DNA from: Salinicola acroporae
Lineage (GTDB): Bacteria; Pseudomonadota; Gammaproteobacteria; Pseudomonadales; Halomonadaceae
DNA: 54,294 bases
Reading direction: 5' to 3'
Assembly: GCF_003206615.1 (NCBI RefSeq)
Contig: NZ_PZJW01000018.1
Coordinates: forward strand, 1 to 54,294
Numbering within the stretch: the stretch's first letter is position 1; the number at the start of each line of letters is the position of its first letter. The notes under the pieces are model-generated. The model was not told where the DNA came from, did not search any database, and saw only the letters and a list, made by a program, of their open reading frames with translations. Below, in pieces: positions 1 to 8,445 of this stretch. The translations under genes were made by a program, and so were the position numbers.

Positions 1-335
1 TTGCTGGGTAAGATCACTTGACACTTTCGCCACTCGTCCGATGACGCGGGTCGCGCTGATCTAAGTCGCTACCGAGACCACTCACCCATTGGGGTCACGC
101 CCCGAGGGTTTCCTATCCGAATGATGAATCAAGTAGCAACCTACGAGTGACTATTTGACCTATCAGCTGGCCCCGTATGACTCGGATGTGATGGTAGCCG
201 AGGTGAGGGGTATCGGGGCAAGGGTCTGGATATGGCTAATAGCTGGGGTCGCTTCATTGCCCGTAGTCAACTTGAAGTGACCCTGACTAGATAGCTTTGC
301 CTACATCTTTGGGCTTATTGCCGCAGGAAATTTTA
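1..335. other. Upstream region without a recognisable gene
   Basis: No confident gene is visible in this stretch. One plus-strand frame is open from the window edge to a stop near position 64 and could be the last 20 or so codons of a truncated gene, but the residues match nothing I recognise. The remainder probably holds the promoter region of tcuAB. Confidence 0.4.
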
Positions 336-345
336 TTGTATACGC
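336..345. promoter_or_regulatory. Candidate GntR-type operator upstream of tcuA
   Basis: The sequence TTGTATACGC contains TTGTATAC, most of the palindrome TTGTATACAA typical of sites bound by FCD-type GntR regulators. It lies about 40 bases before the preferred tcuA start at 381. A related TTGTATCCAA lies at a similar distance before the minus-strand catabolic operon (12057-12066). A GntR/FCD regulator gene lies between the two units. Operator function is inferred. Confidence 0.4.
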
Positions 346-380
346 TTGTGTTCAATTGCATTCCGAGGATGAGACTGACG

Positions 381-1793
381 ATGGGTCTGCGTGATTTCAA
401 GACAGGTGATCCCCTCTACACCGACATCCTGGTCATAGGTGGCGGGAACGCGGCGCTGTGCGCGGCTATCAGTGCTTCTGATGAAGGTAAGAGCGTGTTG
501 TTGATCGAGCACGCACCAGAGTCCCTTCGAGGCGGTAACAGTCAGCACACGCGTAATTTCAGATGCATGCACGAGGCGCCAAAGGGCATTTTGGCTGGCG
601 CCTATAGTGAGGAGGAGTATTACGAGGATCTCATGCGTGTGACCAAGGGAAAGACGGATGTCGATCTCGCTCGCAAGACGATTCGCGAATCATTCTCGGC
701 CTATGACTGGATGGCGGAAAACGGCGTGCGTTTTCAGCCATCCTTAGGTGGAACTCTCAGCCTTTCCAAGACCAATGCCTTTTTTCTGGGTGGCGGCAGG
801 GCGTTGGTTAACGCCTATTACAACACTGCAGAAAGTAAGGGAGTACAGTTTGTATTCGACGCTCAAGCGGTGCGTCTCAATATCGAAAAAGGGGAGTTTG
901 GGTCAGCTATCGTTCTTTGCAAGGGTATCCGTCATGAGGTTTTTGCGAGTCGTGTCGTGGTCGCTTCGGGTGGGTTCGAATCTAATACCGATTGGCTGGA
1001 AGAAGCTTGGGGGCCTAGCGCCAAGAACTTCTTGATCCGTGGAACGCAGTTCAATCAAGGATTGATGCTGAAGGAGCTAATGCGTCATCGCGCGGTCATC
1101 GTCGGTGAACCAGATCAATGCCATGCCGTTGCGATCGATGGTCGCGCTCCGAAGTATGATGGCGGCATCGTTACACGTCTGGACTGTGTGTCTTTTGGTA
1201 TCGTCGTTGATCGACACAGCCAACGTTTCTATGACGAGGGCGAGGACTTCTGGCCAAAACGCTACGCCATCTGGGGACGGTTGATCGCCAGGCAGCCGAA
1301 TCAGGTCGGATACGTCATCATCGACAGTAAGGCGATAGGTGATTTCATGCCCTCGGTTTTTCCGCCGCTCGTGGCAGATTCGGTCGAAGAGCTCGCAACG
1401 ACGCTGGGGTTAGAGCCCGCGTCTTTGAAGCAAACTCTCGATGCTTACAATGCGGCGATCGGAGATGCGCCTTTCGATAAGGACCGGTTGGATGGTTGTC
1501 GCACTCATGGATTGGCGGTAGACAAGACCAATTGGGCTCGCCCCATCGATACGCCCCCCTATTATGGCTATACCCTCGCGCCGGGCATCACTTTCACTTA
1601 CATGGGAGTCAAAGTGACTGATCGTGCTCAAGTGATATTCGAGGAAAGCGGACCATCGAACACTATTTTTGCCGCTGGAGAAATCATGGCGGGCAACATT
1701 CTTGGACAAGGTTATCTGGCTGGTATCGGTATGGCGATAGGAACGGTATTCGGTATTACTGCAGGTAGGGAGGCAGCTCATGGAATCGATTAG
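381..1793 (+). CDS. tcuA: FAD-dependent tricarballylate dehydrogenase TcuA
   Basis: Flavoprotein of the fumarate reductase/succinate dehydrogenase family. In Salmonella TcuA oxidises tricarballylate to cis-aconitate and passes electrons to TcuB. The N-terminus carries the FAD-binding motif DILVIGGGNAALCAA (about residues 15-29), typical of TcuA, and the C-terminus has the GNILGQGYLAGIGMAIG segment that closes the FAD site. The 470-residue length fits the family. The frame is open from a TTG at 297, but ATG 381 gives the normal N-terminus, has GAGGATGAG upstream and leaves the operator-like site at 336 outside the gene; ATG 369 is also possible. It overlaps tcuB by 14 bases. Exact substrate could be a related tricarboxylate. 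Confidence 0.85.
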   Translation: MGLRDFKTGDPLYTDILVIGGGNAALCAAISASDEGKSVLLIEHAPESLRGGNSQHTRNFRCMHEAPKGILAGAYSEEEYYEDLMRVTKGKTDVDLARKTIRESFSAYDWMAENGVRFQPSLGGTLSLSKTNAFFLGGGRALVNAYYNTAESKGVQFVFDAQAVRLNIEKGEFGSAIVLCKGIRHEVFASRVVVASGGFESNTDWLEEAWGPSAKNFLIRGTQFNQGLMLKELMRHRAVIVGEPDQCHAVAIDGRAPKYDGGIVTRLDCVSFGIVVDRHSQRFYDEGEDFWPKRYAIWGRLIARQPNQVGYVIIDSKAIGDFMPSVFPPLVADSVEELATTLGLEPASLKQTLDAYNAAIGDAPFDKDRLDGCRTHGLAVDKTNWARPIDTPPYYGYTLAPGITFTYMGVKVTDRAQVIFEESGPSNTIFAAGEIMAGNILGQGYLAGIGMAIGTVFGITAGREAAHGID

Positions 1794-2892
1794 TGTGCTT
1801 GATGTTACGCAGGAAGCGCGGCGCAATGTAGAAATCTGTAATTCATGCCGGTACTGCGAGGGGCTCTGTGCTGTCTTCCCCGCTATCGAGATGAAGCGGG
1901 AGTTCGACAAGTCATATATCGATCACTTGGCGAATCTATGCCATAACTGTACGGGCTGCTATCACGCTTGCCAATATACGACACCGCACGTTTTCGATAT
2001 GAATGTGCCGAAAGCGCTCACACAGGTTAGGATGGCCAGCTATGAAACCTATGTCTGGCCGGCGTCACTGGGGCGTGTTTTTAAACGTAATGGAACGATT
2101 GTATCGCTTGTCAGTGCGTTGATTCTAACCTTGGTCATGCTGGCAGGTTTGCTGTTCGTCGATGCCAGCAGTCTATTTTCGGTGCAAAATGGGTCCGGGG
2201 CTTTTTATAAGATCATTCCTTACGAGCTCATGGTTGGTATTGCAGGAGCGATCGCGATTTTCGATGTGTTGGCTATTGCACTGGGGGTGCGAAAGTACTG
2301 GCGGGAGATCGGTGGAAAGTGGCATTACCTGTTTGCTTGGCAGCCGCTTAAGCGGGCGTTTCACGATGCAATGTCCCTGAAAAATCTCGGAAGTGACGGT
2401 CAGGGATGCAATGATGAAAGTAGCCGTTTCAGCAACCGTCGCCGACGATTCCATCACAGTATGATGTACGGATTTTTGCTGTGCTTTGCGGCGACATCGG
2501 TAGCGACGATTTATGATCATTTTTTTGGCTGGGTGGCACCCTATGCCTATACCAGCTTGCCGGTACTACTGGGAACGGTTGGTGGTATTGGTATTATTAT
2601 TGGTACCGCCGGGCTGACCTGGGTTAAGCTTAAAATGCACGACGGGCCAATGTGGAAAGCTGTTTTCGGAATGGACTATGCATTTCTGAACTTGCTGTTC
2701 TGGGTTAGTGTGACGGGTATTGCGTTGTTGGCGCTGAGGGAAACTTCTGCCATGGGCGTTCTACTCATTATTCATTTAGGGGTAGTGGGTGCACTATTTG
2801 CAATTTTACCCTTTAGTAAGTTTATTCATGTTTTTTTTCGAATCGCCTCGCTGATCAAATATCACAATGAGAGATATGCCCAATCCGCATGA
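1780..2892 (+). CDS. tcuB: Tricarballylate utilisation iron-sulfur membrane protein TcuB
   Basis: Partner of TcuA that reoxidises its FADH2 and passes electrons towards the quinone pool. Two complete C-x2-C-x2-C-x3-C motifs (Cys 20, 23, 26, 30 and Cys 54, 57, 60, 64) would hold two 4Fe-4S clusters. They are followed by several hydrophobic segments (for example residues about 107-127, 147-167, 226-243, 252-280, 295-315, 325-345) that anchor it in the inner membrane. The 370-residue length matches Salmonella TcuB. The start overlaps the end of tcuA and has AGGGAGG just upstream, so the two genes are almost certainly co-transcribed and translationally coupled. Confidence 0.87.
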   Translation: MESISVLDVTQEARRNVEICNSCRYCEGLCAVFPAIEMKREFDKSYIDHLANLCHNCTGCYHACQYTTPHVFDMNVPKALTQVRMASYETYVWPASLGRVFKRNGTIVSLVSALILTLVMLAGLLFVDASSLFSVQNGSGAFYKIIPYELMVGIAGAIAIFDVLAIALGVRKYWREIGGKWHYLFAWQPLKRAFHDAMSLKNLGSDGQGCNDESSRFSNRRRRFHHSMMYGFLLCFAATSVATIYDHFFGWVAPYAYTSLPVLLGTVGGIGIIIGTAGLTWVKLKMHDGPMWKAVFGMDYAFLNLLFWVSVTGIALLALRETSAMGVLLIIHLGVVGALFAILPFSKFIHVFFRIASLIKYHNERYAQSA

Positions 2893-2944
2893 TTGGTAAA
2901 GATGTTGTCGCAAAGAGTTCGAGTTTTAAGGACTTCTCCTGATC

Positions 2945-2978
2945 AGAAGACTCGGCGATAATGCTCGTCGAGTCTTCT
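2945..2978. terminator. Inverted repeat between convergent genes
   Basis: A 14-bp stem (AGAAGACTCGGCGA, six-base loop, TCGTCGAGTCTTCT, one G-U pair) lies between the ends of tcuB (plus) and the GntR gene (minus). Its position suits a bidirectional terminator, but neither strand has a clear run of T after the stem. Confidence 0.55.
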
Positions 2979-3022
2979 GCGTGATCGCTCGGCATTTGCG
3001 GGGTATGAAATGAGTGGCGATC

Positions 3023-3688
3023 TCAGGACGATGAGGGTTGATAATCGTCGAGTTCATCGCCAATCATCTGGATACGTGCCTTCTGTGCTTCCAGGATATG
3101 ATGGGTGGCGGCTCTCTGTGCACGCTCCTCGTCCCTCGCGGCAATGGCATCGAAAAGTTCCTTGTGCTCATCGACGACTTCCTGAGAGCGCCCAGGAACC
3201 TCGAAAGTTGTCTTGCCCAAAAGTGCCATCGAATCGCGTAGGGAGTTCAAGGATTTAAGCAGGTAACGGTTATGAGCGGCATGGAAGATGGCGTTGTGGA
3301 AAATGCGGTTCTGGCGCGCCTGCTCCGCTGCCCCCTGAGCGGACTCGTAGCGTTTCTGTATTTCGTTGAGCGAAAAGATCTCCGCGTCACTGGCGTGCCT
3401 GGCAGCGAGGCCGGCAGCAGAGGCTTCCAACACCACGCGCATGTGATAGAGCTCCATCACTTCCTGATAGCCTAGTTTCACAATCTGCATGCCGCTGTAA
3501 GGTGCCACAACCAACAAGCCGGAAGCTTCGAGGCGCTTCAGCGCCTCCCTGACAGGAGTGCGGCTGAAATTCATCCACTCGGCAATAGCGGATTCCTTGA
3601 TTCGACTCCCTGGCTTCAGAGAGCCTTCACGAATGCCTTCCAGAATCTTCTGGTAGGCTTGCTCCGAACGAGAGGATTTTTCGCTCAC
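3023..3688 (-). CDS. GntR-family (FCD) transcriptional regulator
   Basis: A 221-residue DNA-binding regulator. Residues about 10-75 form the winged helix typical of GntR proteins (motif FSRTPVREALKRLEASGLL), followed by an all-helical FCD ligand-binding domain, a type that commonly binds small organic acids. I prefer GTG at 3688 over the TTG at 3706 because GGAG lies seven bases before it. It is the last gene of the leftward catabolic unit, but a terminator and its own likely promoter precede it. It probably controls both tcuAB and the CoA-ligase operon in response to the carboxylate substrate (inferred from position and from shared TTGTATMC motifs). Confidence 0.85.
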   Translation of the reverse strand: MSEKSSRSEQAYQKILEGIREGSLKPGSRIKESAIAEWMNFSRTPVREALKRLEASGLLVVAPYSGMQIVKLGYQEVMELYHMRVVLEASAAGLAARHASDAEIFSLNEIQKRYESAQGAAEQARQNRIFHNAIFHAAHNRYLLKSLNSLRDSMALLGKTTFEVPGRSQEVVDEHKELFDAIAARDEERAQRAATHHILEAQKARIQMIGDELDDYQPSSS

Positions 3689-3761
3689 GTCATATCTCCA
3701 ACTCAAAAGCTAAGGATGATGGCAGCGTATCCTCTAACCACTTATGTGGCAATATCGATTC

Positions 3762-3791
3762 CTATAACCAAGACTTTTGTCTGTATTTCAA
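3762..3791 (-). promoter_or_regulatory. Candidate sigma70 promoter of the GntR gene
   Basis: On the minus strand TTGAAA (3791-3786) and TTATAG (3767-3762) are separated by 18 bases, about 75 bases before the regulator start. It lies just after the terminator of the MFS gene, so the regulator could be expressed independently. Confidence 0.4.
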
Positions 3792-3837
3792 CCTCATTTT
3801 GGTCTTCTTGAGATGGTGTGTGTTGTGTTTTCAAGAT

Positions 3838-3869
3838 AATAAAAAAACACCGCGCGATTGCGCGGTGTT
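3838..3869 (-). terminator. Rho-independent terminator after the MFS gene
   Basis: On the minus strand a perfect 10-bp stem (AACACCGCGC, loop AATC, GCGCGGTGTT) is followed by a run of T. It sits 19-50 bases after the stop codon of the transporter gene and ends the long catabolic transcript. Confidence 0.88.
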
Positions 3870-3887
3870 GTAGTCGATTAACTATTA

Positions 3888-5225
3888 TCATTGATATCTG
3901 TCTTCTCTCAGATCTATGTGTCGAGTCTCTGGTCCGAGTATAGCTCCGATTGTGACTAATAGCCCTCCAACTACGTAGAGAGTGATAGTAGTGTATTGGA
4001 GTGGCATGAAAGCCGATAGCCAATTTTCGTAAATGTTATAAAAGGCCGGGATAATGATGGCCACGCTATAGGCAACACCATAACCAGATGATCGCACTGA
4101 GGCGGGGAAGCGCTCCGACAGATAGGAGCCAGTGCAACCGAAAGTGCAGATCGAACACGTCACGAGAGCGATCGTCAAGATCAGGTAACTGACATTGCTT
4201 TCCAAGCTTCCGCTAATGATGATGGTATAAATGATGGGTGCTGCCACCATACCTAGTATACCGGTGATGATGAAAAACGTTCTGCGTCCGACTTTTTGGC
4301 TTAGCGCACCGGCCAGCGGGTAGATAATTATCAATGCAATTTGATAAAGGACGATCAGCAGTGTCGCGCGGGTATTGCCCATGCTTTCCAATGATCGTAG
4401 CGTGCCGGGAAATGACGCACTGGTGGCGTTGGATAGCAGCCAGACACCGGTCATAAGAATAAATACCTGGCGCAGGCTTCTAGAGTTTTCCCCAGAGAAT
4501 AGCTGGATAAAAGGGCTTTTTTGCTCGGTTTTTACTACTGGATTTCTGGCTTTTTCTACTACCGTCTGATGGTAATATAACGTGAATGATAGCGTGGCTA
4601 TGGCTCCGATGAGGAATGGAATTCTCCAACCCCATTGATGGTAGAAGTCATCCGTTGATCCATCGGACGGTCCTGACAACGTCAGAATGATATAGGTGAT
4701 GGCGGAGACGACGCAAAACGCGATAGGAAAGCCCATGGAAATCAGTCCACCGTAAAGGCCTCGCTTCTGTGGCCCCGCGCTTTCCATGGCCAATGGTACT
4801 GCGCCCGTATATTGTCCACCGAGAAAAATTCCGGTTAGAAAGCGCAAGACGATGATGCTGGAAATAGCGCCAAGGCCGATGTGTTCGTAGCCAGGAATCG
4901 TTGCCATTATCAAAGTGCCAATCCCGGAGCCAAACATGGCAATGACAGTCGCTTTTTTTCGTCCGGAGCGGTCGGCGATATTGCCGAACATCACTGCACC
5001 CAATGGGCGCCCCAACAGTGTCGCGGCGAATATCAGGCCATTGATGAGTGCAAAATCGGCAAGGCTGGTGTTTGGGGGAAGGAAGTAGGCGATTGCCGGC
5101 GCCAAGGCGATGATCGGCAGATAAATATCATAACAGTCGATCGCGAAGCCTAGCGATGCGCCTCGAACGGCTTTCCGGGCAACCGATCTGTCTTGGACTT
5201 GCTGAGAGGGTGCGGGCGTACTCAT
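3888..5225 (-). CDS. MFS transporter, metabolite:H+ symporter type
   Basis: A 445-residue inner-membrane protein with about 12 hydrophobic segments. The loop 2-3 signature GAVMFGNIADRSGRKKA is typical of the metabolite:H+ symporter branch of the major facilitator superfamily, which includes citrate and tricarballylate carriers such as TcuC. ATG 5225 was chosen because AGGAG lies six bases before it; an in-frame start at 5261 lacks this. It lies 25 bases after the alpha/beta hydrolase gene in the same strand and is followed by a strong terminator, so it is the last enzyme-linked gene of the operon. Uptake of the tricarboxylate or its precursor is inferred from context. Confidence 0.8.
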   Translation of the reverse strand: MSTPAPSQQVQDRSVARKAVRGASLGFAIDCYDIYLPIIALAPAIAYFLPPNTSLADFALINGLIFAATLLGRPLGAVMFGNIADRSGRKKATVIAMFGSGIGTLIMATIPGYEHIGLGAISSIIVLRFLTGIFLGGQYTGAVPLAMESAGPQKRGLYGGLISMGFPIAFCVVSAITYIILTLSGPSDGSTDDFYHQWGWRIPFLIGAIATLSFTLYYHQTVVEKARNPVVKTEQKSPFIQLFSGENSRSLRQVFILMTGVWLLSNATSASFPGTLRSLESMGNTRATLLIVLYQIALIIIYPLAGALSQKVGRRTFFIITGILGMVAAPIIYTIIISGSLESNVSYLILTIALVTCSICTFGCTGSYLSERFPASVRSSGYGVAYSVAIIIPAFYNIYENWLSAFMPLQYTTITLYVVGGLLVTIGAILGPETRHIDLREDRYQ

Positions 5226-5250
5226 GGTCACTCCTGAGTCACTTGAGTTT

Positions 5251-6045
5251 TTATAGTTCACTTAGCCATTTGACGAGTTGGCTGCCAAAGTCGGCAATTT
5301 CTTCCATGGGATAATGGCCAATGCCTTCGAGTCGTGTATAGCGGCCATGGGGGATTTCTCTGGCAGTGGCCTCGACCGTCTGTGGTGAAAGCCAGAAGTC
5401 GTCGTCACCGACGATTAGGTGTGCCGGACAGGTAATACGGTCAAGCTGGCCGGAGATATCGTGACGTGCCCAGCCAATGAGGTCACGGAGGGCGACCTGC
5501 GGATCTTCTCGACGATGGCGTGCTGCGATTCGCTCGACGCGTTTTTTCGAGACGCTTGCGCCACACGCGGCGAGGGTGCCGTAATAGGTTCGATCCGAAC
5601 GGCTGGGGGATACGCTGTCTTGGAGGTTCTTGCGCAACGCGCGTTCGCTTTGGCCATCATTGAGGGCATCGGCGGCCATAGCGACGATGCCCGATAGCTT
5701 GGCGGCGTAACGAACGCCTAGGCTCAAGGTGATCTTGCCACCAATCGAGCAGCCCACCACATAGGGGCGGTCAAGTTCCAGACGCTCGATGACTTCGATG
5801 ATCCAACTGGCGTAATACTCCAGGTCTTCCACTGGACCGGTCGCTGGTTCCTCGGAATGACCATGCCCCGGCAGATCGGGAATGATCGCTTGGTATCCGC
5901 CCTCTACCAGCCCCTTGATGCTCTCTTGCCATTGCAATGCGCTTTGGCCGGCTGTGTGGATACAGACGACGGGCTTGCCGCTGCCGAAAGTCATGACAAA
6001 ACCCGGCCGGCCATCGATATCCAGATAGTGTGCTGAGCTATTCAT
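5251..6045 (-). CDS. Alpha/beta-fold hydrolase
   Basis: A 264-residue alpha/beta hydrolase. The nucleophile elbow is GCSIGG, the acid is probably Asp in VGDDDFW, and the catalytic histidine is in EGIGHYP near the C-terminus, so the Ser-Asp-His triad looks complete. The oxyanion region HTAGQS replaces the usual HGxG. No signal peptide is visible, so it is cytoplasmic. It starts two bases after the MaoC gene, with GGAG before the ATG. Possible roles in this operon are ester cleavage that frees the carboxylate substrate, lactone opening, or thioester hydrolysis; the sequence does not decide between them. Confidence 0.75.
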   Translation of the reverse strand: MNSSAHYLDIDGRPGFVMTFGSGKPVVCIHTAGQSALQWQESIKGLVEGGYQAIIPDLPGHGHSEEPATGPVEDLEYYASWIIEVIERLELDRPYVVGCSIGGKITLSLGVRYAAKLSGIVAMAADALNDGQSERALRKNLQDSVSPSRSDRTYYGTLAACGASVSKKRVERIAARHRREDPQVALRDLIGWARHDISGQLDRITCPAHLIVGDDDFWLSPQTVEATAREIPHGRYTRLEGIGHYPMEEIADFGSQLVKWLSEL

Positions 6046-6047
6046 GG

Positions 6048-6887
6048 TTAGCGATCTCCTGCCGGTATAAGCGTCTTGGCGACTTCGACGAGTTGTACGA
6101 TGGCGCTGGTGATCTGCAGATAGACGAACACGTTGCCCGACACATTGAATTCGCCATGAGTGGCCCTTGCGACGAAGTCGACACGATCACTACGAAACAG
6201 CTCGACCCAGGCGAGCTCTGTGCCGGAAAGCGTGAAATCCGCTCCCTTGGGTGTACGTCGGCCTACATCGATAACTCGACCTTTGTAGATACGCAATTGG
6301 GTCGTGTTGTACTCACTACTTAGCGCGATGCAGCCATCAAACAGCTGTAGGGATTCTCTGAATTCGTCGAGCGCATTTAGCTTCTCTGCCAGTACTTTGC
6401 ACCAGGCCACACCCAACAAGTCCTGATCGGTCTGCTTACTGGGATCCGGCTCATGGCGTGTTCTGACCATTGCCGAGGAGGTGCCCTCCTGCATCACCTG
6501 ATCGTCGGCGTCGAGCAACCGGATGCAGCGGCGGACGATGCCACGGTCGCGTTTTGATGTCAGGCGAGTACCGGTGATGACGGTTTCATAATGAAGAGGC
6601 TGATTAGGCTCTAGCGGCCGACGATAATGCCAATGCGTATCGAGCAGGGCGATGATGGATTTTTGTAGAAACCCCATCTCGTTCAGCGTGCCGAAATAGC
6701 GCGCCAATCCCAGCGGCCCATGGCCAATCAAGGGTTCACCGTTGCGATCCGCCTGTGGCATGTGCATGGGATGGCGATCACCGGATACATGGCCAAAATC
6801 GGTGAAATCCTGAGCCGAGAAGGAAAATGTATCGCTCAGGAAGCGTTGTCCAGCTCTGAAGTCTTCCCAGTAGAGCGTGTGATTCAT
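6048..6887 (-). CDS. MaoC-type hydratase/dehydratase with SCP2-like C-terminus
   Basis: A 279-residue hot-dog fold protein. The hydratase motif SGDRHPMH (Asp37 and His42) and the following IGHG match the catalytic pattern of MaoC/R-specific enoyl-CoA hydratases, which add water across the double bond of an acyl-CoA. The last 100 residues, with a TLSGTELAWVELF segment and a Gly-containing turn followed by a hydrophobic helix, resemble an SCP2 (sterol carrier) domain; this assignment is weaker. ATG 6887 was chosen because it gives the normal N-terminus, with GAAGG upstream. Between a CoA ligase and a citryl-CoA lyase it could hydrate aconityl-CoA to citryl-CoA (inference). Confidence 0.7.
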   Translation of the reverse strand: MNHTLYWEDFRAGQRFLSDTFSFSAQDFTDFGHVSGDRHPMHMPQADRNGEPLIGHGPLGLARYFGTLNEMGFLQKSIIALLDTHWHYRRPLEPNQPLHYETVITGTRLTSKRDRGIVRRCIRLLDADDQVMQEGTSSAMVRTRHEPDPSKQTDQDLLGVAWCKVLAEKLNALDEFRESLQLFDGCIALSSEYNTTQLRIYKGRVIDVGRRTPKGADFTLSGTELAWVELFRSDRVDFVARATHGEFNVSGNVFVYLQITSAIVQLVEVAKTLIPAGDR

Positions 6888-6917
6888 GAGTGCATACCTT
6901 CGAACTCCGGCTTGACG

Positions 6918-6950
6918 GGGCTGGCGAAGTCGCTGCGACCTCACCAGCCC
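6918..6950. repeat. Nested palindrome between two operon genes
   Basis: GGGCTGG (6918-6924) pairs with CCAGCCC (6944-6950), and inside it GTCGC-T-GCGAC (6929-6939) is a second palindrome. It lies in the 131-base gap between the aldehyde dehydrogenase and MaoC genes, the only sizeable gap within the enzyme genes of the operon. It could be a processing or attenuation hairpin, or a REP-like element. Confidence 0.4.
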
Positions 6951-7018
6951 TGTGCATGCCAGTCACGATTGGAAAGGGCGCGTTGGCGGGCGCCTCATGG
7001 ATTGCCGGTATTGATCGA

Positions 7019-8428
7019 TCAGTAGGCGATCGTGATCAGCTTCTCGTCGGTCATGTCTCGGATCGCGTAATGCGGGCCCTCTTTGCCGTACCCGCTATCC
7101 TTGACGCCGCCGAATGGCATGACATCGAGTCTGGAACTGGAGGTTTCGTTAATATGTATGCCGCCAAAATCCAGCCGATCGGCAAGATGGAAGGGAAGAT
7201 CCAGGCTATTCGTGAAAACGCCGACGGCCAAGCCGTAAGGGGTGGCATTGGCAGAGTCGATTGCCGCTTCCAGATCATCGTATTCGACCAGCGACACGAC
7301 CGGGCCAAAAACTTCCTGCGAAAAGAGACGCGCGTCGGTTGGCACGAATTCAAGCACCGTTGGCTCGACCACGTTATGGTGGCGCCGACCACCGCACAAT
7401 AGCGAGGCTCCGGCGTTCACGGCCTCCTCGATCCAGCTATGCACACGTTTAGCGTTGTCGAGGTTGATCATGGGGCCGACGACCGTCTCGCTTTTCTCGG
7501 GGGATCCCCAAGGCGTACTTTCGACCAAGGGTAGAAAAGTCTCTTTGAACTTTTGATAGACGTCTCGGTGGACATAGAGACGCTGGACCGAGGTGCACAC
7601 CTGCCCCGCCTTGCGAAAGCAACCTGAAATCAACTTTTTGGCGGCCTTCTCTAGATCGGCATCGGCGCAGATGATGGTGCTGGCGATACTGCCGAGTTCC
7701 AGTTGGGTGCCGCGAATGCCTGCTGCGTCTCGCACCTTCTTGCCAACGGCCGTGCTACCGGTGAAGGTGTAATAGTCGATACGCGGATCTTCCAGCAGCT
7801 GTTGGCCAACCGTTTCACCAGGACCGTGAACGACGCTGATCAGCGCTGGTGGTAAGCCTGCATCAAGAAGGGCCTGGACCAGCGCCAGCGTGCTGCCCGG
7901 CGCGACCTCGGACGGCTTGACGATAACTGCATTCCCCCCGGCCAGCGCAGGGGCAATCTTGTGGGCCACGGTATTGAGCGGTGAGTTGAAAGGGGTGATG
8001 GCGCAAACGACGCCCTTGGGCACACGGACCGTGTAGCCGAAGCGAGGCGTGGGACCAGGCGTCGCCTGGATGGGCACGAGTTCACCGAGAACGCGTTTGG
8101 CTTCTTCTGCGGACAGCGCCAGCGTGCGGGCACAACGGTTGATTTCATTGATTGAGTCGACGTCGGGAAAACCGACTTCATGGCGTAGCTGCACCTGGAG
8201 CGAATCGCGCCGGCTTTCGAGAATCTCGGCGGCCTTAAAGAGAATCTCGGCGCGTTTGATCGGCGTCAGCTTGTTCTCCTGAAAACCCCGTCTGACGCCG
8301 GCGACAGCCGCATCTATCTGTTTGTCAGAGGCCACCGGAATCTCGCCGTAGGCTTGTCCGTCGTAACAATCATGCAGCGTTTGCTTTTCCTCGCCGTCAC
8401 GCCATTGGCTGTCAATAAATAATTGCAT
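7019..8428 (-). CDS. NAD(P)-dependent aldehyde dehydrogenase
   Basis: A 469-residue member of the ALDH superfamily that oxidises an aldehyde to a carboxylate. The catalytic cysteine is Cys278 (AGQVCTS) and the general base is Glu244 (LELGS, where most relatives have LELGG). The cofactor and substrate region GVVCAITPFNSPLNT and the C-terminal PFGGVKDSGYG are both present, and the length is normal. It follows the alcohol dehydrogenase gene by 17 bases, which suggests that the two act in series on an alcohol group of the substrate. The physiological aldehyde is unknown. Confidence 0.87.
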   Translation of the reverse strand: MQLFIDSQWRDGEEKQTLHDCYDGQAYGEIPVASDKQIDAAVAGVRRGFQENKLTPIKRAEILFKAAEILESRRDSLQVQLRHEVGFPDVDSINEINRCARTLALSAEEAKRVLGELVPIQATPGPTPRFGYTVRVPKGVVCAITPFNSPLNTVAHKIAPALAGGNAVIVKPSEVAPGSTLALVQALLDAGLPPALISVVHGPGETVGQQLLEDPRIDYYTFTGSTAVGKKVRDAAGIRGTQLELGSIASTIICADADLEKAAKKLISGCFRKAGQVCTSVQRLYVHRDVYQKFKETFLPLVESTPWGSPEKSETVVGPMINLDNAKRVHSWIEEAVNAGASLLCGGRRHHNVVEPTVLEFVPTDARLFSQEVFGPVVSLVEYDDLEAAIDSANATPYGLAVGVFTNSLDLPFHLADRLDFGGIHINETSSSRLDVMPFGGVKDSGYGKEGPHYAIRDMTDEKLITIAY

Positions 8429-8445
8429 GTCAGGATCTCGCAGAA

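Noticed and set aside
1-335. Possible IS or structured-RNA region at the window start
   Set aside because: Several GC-rich words suggested an IS end or a structured RNA, but no inverted repeat, transposase pattern or known RNA fold could be confirmed.
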